From Clostridiales bacterium UBA7285 (GTDB lineage Bacteria; Bacillota; Clostridia; Peptostreptococcales; Anaerovoracaceae): a stretch of 52,179 nt of DNA. The position numbers were made by a program, and so were the translations under genes. Under the pieces are notes generated by a model. It made no database searches, had not been told where the DNA came from, and was given only the letters and a program-made list of their open reading frames with translations. Location of the stretch: positions 1-52,179 of the forward strand of contig DKRJ01000022.1 in assembly GCA_002472145.1 (NCBI GenBank). Direction: 5' to 3'. Positions 49,079-52,179 of this stretch are shown piece after piece (within the stretch, counting starts at the first letter, position 1; every line of letters starts with the position of its first letter).

Positions 49079-50851
49079 ATGAACTTCGCGGGAATAATCG
49101 GTAAAAACAAAAGAAAAAGAAAAAGGAAAAGAAAGTCCGGCTGCGGAACTTTTCTTAACGTGGCTATTGCAGCGTCGATCGCTGCCGCTGTTCTGGCGGC
49201 GTCGCAGGTCTGTGTTTTGGCGGAGACAAAACATGCTGGCGTGATCGAAGGAGAGGAGTTTCTTGTTTCGACGGATAACGGGCACTGGTTCGCGCACAGA
49301 ATAGATTCTTACGAGGATGAGGACGGGAAACGGCTGTACTGTGTTGACCCCGATTCTCCTTTCGAGCCCGATGAGTACACCATAAAGCCCCTGACAGAAT
49401 ATCTTCCGCAGGATCTGATAACGGAGATCGCGCTGGGACTGGAATACGTAAATTCGCATGATACCCTTAAACGCTATGACAAAAATGCGCTTTCACAGAT
49501 TCTGGTTTGGAATAAAGTGAACGGGCAGCCGGGGTGTTTTACAAGCAGCATCATGACACCGATGCATTCGATCCGCGGCGCGGACATAGAGACGCAGGAT
49601 GAAGTGCTTGCGGCAGCGGATGCTTACGCAGAGGCCAATAAGTCCGGATGGATCGGGAGCGGAGTCTACTATTATTCCGAGTCATATCAGCCGCTTGTCG
49701 GTTTTTCGCTGAAAAAGAGGGGCGGAAACGTTTCTGTCGTTAAGACGACAGAGGACACAGCTTACGCGGAAGTATATTCTCTGGAAGGCGCAGTTTACGG
49801 GATTTTCAAAGCGGCTGATATGAAAGGATCCGCGAATGCGGGAACAGCCGGCACAGATGCGCTGCCCGAGCCCGTGGCTAAACTGACGATCGGCAAAGAC
49901 GGCTCGTCGGAAAAGGTTTTTCTCGCGTCGGGAGAATACTATGTCGTCGAGATCGAAGCGCCGTACGGCTGGGAAGTCGACCCGGAGATGAAAAAGATCT
50001 CAGTAGGCACAGAGGACGTAACAGTTCTCTCACCGGAAAGGAAAACGCCGACGACGGTCGAGATACTGAAGACGGGACCGGGAGAGAACGGCGTCTCCGC
50101 TCTGGAGGGAGCCGGACTTTCGCTGTTTTCAAAGGACGGAACGCTTATAGACTCGTGGACGTCGACCGCTGAGCCGCGCGTCGAACGAGGACTGACTGCC
50201 GGCCGCTATTATATCGTCGAAACGTCGGCGCCGGAGGGATACCTCGCTTTAGACGAGCCGTTCTATTTTGAAGTGAGCGACGTGCCGGAGGTGCAGAGGG
50301 TCGAGGTACAGGACGATGAGCGTCCGGAGATCACGACGTCCGCTTCATTCGAAGACGGAGCAAAGTCGATGACCGCGGGCGGCAGAGCCACAGTCATCGA
50401 TAAGGTGGCCGTTTCCGGAGCCGCTCCGGGCACGGAGTACACTCTTAAGGGCAGGCTTGTCGACAAAGAAAACACCGGGAGCGTCATAGCTGAGGCGGAG
50501 AGCATTTTTAAGGCAGAAGCGCGTGACGCCGCGGCTGAGGTCCGATTCGAATTCGACACGTCAAAACTGGGAGGGAAGGAACTCGTCGTTTTCGAGGAAC
50601 TTTACGCAGGCGGCCGGCTCGTCTGTTCTCACTGCGATCCGTCAGACGAAAACCAGACGGTAGGATTTGTCGAACCGGAGGAACCCGAGGAAGCTGAAGA
50701 GCCGGAAAAGCCGGATACGCCGGATACTCCGCGCACCGGAGACGTCAGCGGTATAGACGGCTGGATCATGGGAGCGATATGCGCGCCGGCCGGGCTTTTC
50801 GCGATTTTAGGCGTTTTTTTAACAAAAAAATTGCATTCCGCAAAACGGTAA
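49079..50851 (+). CDS. Sortase-anchored adhesin with thioester, SpaA and ester-bond domains
   Basis: 590 residues. A very basic N-terminus (KRKRKRKRK) precedes a hydrophobic signal segment (about 26-48). Next is a thioester-type domain: C88 in LYCVDP and Q140 in ALSQILVW could form the internal Cys-Gln bond used for covalent host binding. Two SpaA/Cna_B domains follow (EGAVYGIFKAAD...GEYYVVEIEAPYGW; EGAGLSLFSKDG...GRYYIVETSAPEGY), then a VaFE-type Thr-Gln ester-bond domain (SMTAGGRATVIDKV...DENQTVGF), a Pro/Glu-rich spacer, sorting motif TPRTG (550-554), a membrane segment and a basic tail. No sortase gene is nearby. ATG follows AAGGAGG. The rplM promoter overlaps its 3' end. Confidence 0.88.
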   Translation: MNFAGIIGKNKRKRKRKRKSGCGTFLNVAIAASIAAAVLAASQVCVLAETKHAGVIEGEEFLVSTDNGHWFAHRIDSYEDEDGKRLYCVDPDSPFEPDEYTIKPLTEYLPQDLITEIALGLEYVNSHDTLKRYDKNALSQILVWNKVNGQPGCFTSSIMTPMHSIRGADIETQDEVLAAADAYAEANKSGWIGSGVYYYSESYQPLVGFSLKKRGGNVSVVKTTEDTAYAEVYSLEGAVYGIFKAADMKGSANAGTAGTDALPEPVAKLTIGKDGSSEKVFLASGEYYVVEIEAPYGWEVDPEMKKISVGTEDVTVLSPERKTPTTVEILKTGPGENGVSALEGAGLSLFSKDGTLIDSWTSTAEPRVERGLTAGRYYIVETSAPEGYLALDEPFYFEVSDVPEVQRVEVQDDERPEITTSASFEDGAKSMTAGGRATVIDKVAVSGAAPGTEYTLKGRLVDKENTGSVIAEAESIFKAEARDAAAEVRFEFDTSKLGGKELVVFEELYAGGRLVCSHCDPSDENQTVGFVEPEEPEEAEEPEKPDTPDTPRTGDVSGIDGWIMGAICAPAGLFAILGVFLTKKLHSAKR

Positions 50852-50859
50852 TGTATAAT
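50831..50859 (+). promoter_or_regulatory. rplM-rpsI promoter within the adhesin 3' end
   Basis: TTGCAT (50831-50836), 17 bases, TATAAT (50854-50859). The -35 box lies in the last codons of the adhesin gene. Transcription would start near 50866. Confidence 0.8.
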
Positions 50860-51139
50860 ATCTGTGCTGCGCTCGGAAGAGAGCCGCATATCCGCAGTCC
50901 GCGGGGCGGTCAGAAGAGCGCGGAACGCGCGCGGGCAGGGCTGTCAGGCCCGGCACCCGCAAACTGAAATTTTATTTTTAGTGAGACCGAAAAAGATTTT
51001 CCGGCGCAGGCGGCATCGCTGATCTCAGGATCGGCTGAGCGCCACGAAGCGGGAGATCCCAGTAGGCCGAACCGAAAACGATCGCGGCGTCCGGGTTTTG
51101 TCAGGGGCGTACGATCCGAGTAGGCAGAAAGGGAAAAAG
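50860..51139 (+). promoter_or_regulatory. Long leader of rplM-rpsI
   Basis: About 275 untranslated bases lie before rplM. GATCTC (about 51020) can pair with GAGATC (about 51052), and GTAGGC follows this hairpin and recurs before the gene (about 51062 and 51120). This could be an autoregulatory ribosomal protein leader. I do not recognise a named family. No gene is seen. Confidence 0.45.
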
Positions 51140-51568
51140 ATGAAATCCTACATCGCAAAGCCGCAGGACATCGAACGCAAATGGTGGGTAGTCGATGCCG
51201 ACGGCAAGACCCTCGGGCGTCTGGCATCTGAAGTTGCCATGGTGCTCAGAGGAAAGAAGAAACCTACCTACACTCCTAACATCGACACCGGTGACTACGT
51301 GATCGTGGTCAACGCCGAAAAGGTAGCCGTAACGGGGAAGAAGAGAACGGATAAGGTCTACACGACGGTCTCCGGATATCCGGGAGGAAAGCGCGAGATC
51401 CCGTTCGAAGAGATGATCGCAAAGAAGCCGGAAGAGGTAATCAGGCACGCGGTCAAGGGCATGCTTCCTAACGGCAGGCTCGGCAGACAGATGCTTAAGA
51501 AACTCTACGTCTACGCCGGACCAGAGCACAACCACGCGGCACAGAAGCCGGAAGAATTGAAATTTTAG
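51140..51568 (+). CDS. rplM: Ribosomal protein L13
   Basis: Early-assembly large-subunit protein. 142 residues, with RKWWVVDADGKTLGRLAS, YTPNIDTGDYVIVVNAEKV and KGMLPNGRLGRQMLKKL. The ATG at 51140 gives the family N-terminus; an in-frame start 42 bases upstream would add unrelated residues. It forms the usual pair with rpsI. Confidence 0.97.
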   Translation: MKSYIAKPQDIERKWWVVDADGKTLGRLASEVAMVLRGKKKPTYTPNIDTGDYVIVVNAEKVAVTGKKRTDKVYTTVSGYPGGKREIPFEEMIAKKPEEVIRHAVKGMLPNGRLGRQMLKKLYVYAGPEHNHAAQKPEELKF

Positions 51569-51587
51569 GGGAAGGGAGGAATAGACT

Positions 51588-51983
51588 ATGGCAAAAATTC
51601 AGTACACTGGTACAGGCAGAAGAAAGTCTTCTGTAGCAAGAGTCAGATTGATTCCCGGAACCGGAAAGATCACTGTAAACAACAAGGATCTCGACAATTT
51701 CTTCGGTATGGAGCAGGTAAAGCGTGAGATCGAGAGTCCGTTCGCGGCAGCCGGATGCGAGGGTAAATTCGACGTCATCGCCACCGTAAGAGGCGGCGGT
51801 TTCACCGGACAGGCCGGAGCACTCAGGCATGGGATCGCCAGAGCACTCGTTCAGGCGGACAGCGACGCATACAAGGCACCGCTGAAAGCCGCGGGATACC
51901 TGACGAGAGATCCGAGAATGAAGGAAAGAAAGAAGTACGGTCTCAAGGCAGCTCGTCGTGCACCGCAGTTCAGCAAGCGTTAA
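51588..51983 (+). CDS. rpsI: Ribosomal protein S9
   Basis: Small-subunit protein whose C-terminal tail reaches P-site tRNA. 131 residues, with YTGTGRRKSSVARVRL, VRGGGFTGQAGALRHGIARAL split over strand and helix, and the tail GLKAARRAPQFSKR. AAGGGAGG precedes the ATG. Confidence 0.96.
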   Translation: MAKIQYTGTGRRKSSVARVRLIPGTGKITVNNKDLDNFFGMEQVKREIESPFAAAGCEGKFDVIATVRGGGFTGQAGALRHGIARALVQADSDAYKAPLKAAGYLTRDPRMKERKKYGLKAARRAPQFSKR

Positions 51984-52003
51984 TCGAGTACTGCAAACAC
52001 CTG

Positions 52004-52040
52004 AAAAACCGCGTAAACAAGCCGTTTGCGCGGTTTTTTA
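52004..52040 (+). terminator. rplM-rpsI terminator
   Basis: AAAAACCGCGTAAAC / GTTTGCGCGGTTTTT pair over 15 positions, one of them G-U, with loop AAGCC and a T-run. Confidence 0.93.
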
Positions 52041-52082
52041 TACCCAAAAATTCCTCGGATTTTTTGTCCCAGTCTGTCTCAT

Positions 52083-52108
52083 TTTGTAACAAAAAAGTCA
52101 GTTACAAA
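52083..52108. repeat. Inverted repeat near the right edge
   Basis: TTTGTAAC / GTTACAAA, perfect 8-base arms with a 10-base spacer, in an otherwise gene-free end region (52041-52179). It could be an operator or the end of a mobile element; nothing else supports either. Confidence 0.55.
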
Positions 52109-52179
52109 GTGGGTATGAAGTGGTAAGCTTTTTTTAGACACGGAGGGGTGTATTTTCGGAGGTTAATTGTAAAATCAAA

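Overview
The window looks like a chromosomal piece of a moderately GC-rich Clostridia-type Firmicute, probably a host-associated anaerobe; I cannot fix the family. The signs are: a complete S10-spc-alpha ribosomal protein cluster in Gram-positive order with a zinc-type S14, a zinc-lid adenylate kinase, a small SRP RNA just upstream of dnaX-ybaB-recR, the two-subunit NAD-linked dihydroorotate dehydrogenase (pyrK-pyrD), purine-rich AGGAGG ribosome binding sites, and sortase-type surface proteins.

Layout. 1-3.7 kb: a copper module, csoR with two operators, then a copper ATPase fused in frame to its CopZ chaperone. 3.7-4.5 kb: a gene-free stretch with hairpins, repeats and the S10 promoter and leader. 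4.5-19.2 kb: 31 genes, rpsJ to rplQ, including secY, adk, infA, rpmJ and rpoA. 19.5-20.5 kb: the wreck of a Cna_B surface protein. 20.5-21.8 kb: a cobalamin riboswitch with two terminators controlling a TIM-barrel enzyme, possibly a cobamide-remodelling CbiR-type hydrolase. 21.9-28.1 kb: pcrA, ligA, a HypE/AIR-synthase-like protein and a patatin-like lipase. 28.1-31.3 kb: SRP RNA, dnaX, ybaB, recR. 31.4-35.9 kb, minus strand: a LysM-G5-NlpC/P60 cell-wall hydrolase and two sodium-symporter paralogues. 36.1-41.8 kb: pyrC-pyrK-pyrD-pyrF-pyrE-pyrB, where PyrB carries a PyrI-type zinc domain. 41.9-42.6 kb: two genes that truncate each other at a recombination joint. 42.9-47.7 kb: an M20 amidohydrolase opposite an operon of D-aminopeptidase, DmpA-type peptidase, Asp/Glu racemase and D-aminoacyl-tRNA deacylase, a D-amino-acid handling set. 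47.8-50.9 kb: tRNA-Val, cdsA and a thioester/isopeptide/ester-bond adhesin. 51.1-52.0 kb: rplM-rpsI, normally found close to rplQ but here about 32 kb away.

A theme runs through the window: short tandem duplications, unrelated in sequence from place to place, sit at the 3' ends of genes and often include the stop codon (rplQ, ligA, the symporter, the S58 peptidase, cdsA). Others lie between genes or in frame inside copA, dnaX and the S58 peptidase. They look like the product of a genome-wide duplication tendency rather than a dispersed repeat family. Intrinsic terminators and sigma-A promoters with 16-18 base spacing are easy to see; several promoters lie inside the 3' end of the preceding gene. 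No CRISPR array, transposase or phage gene was seen.
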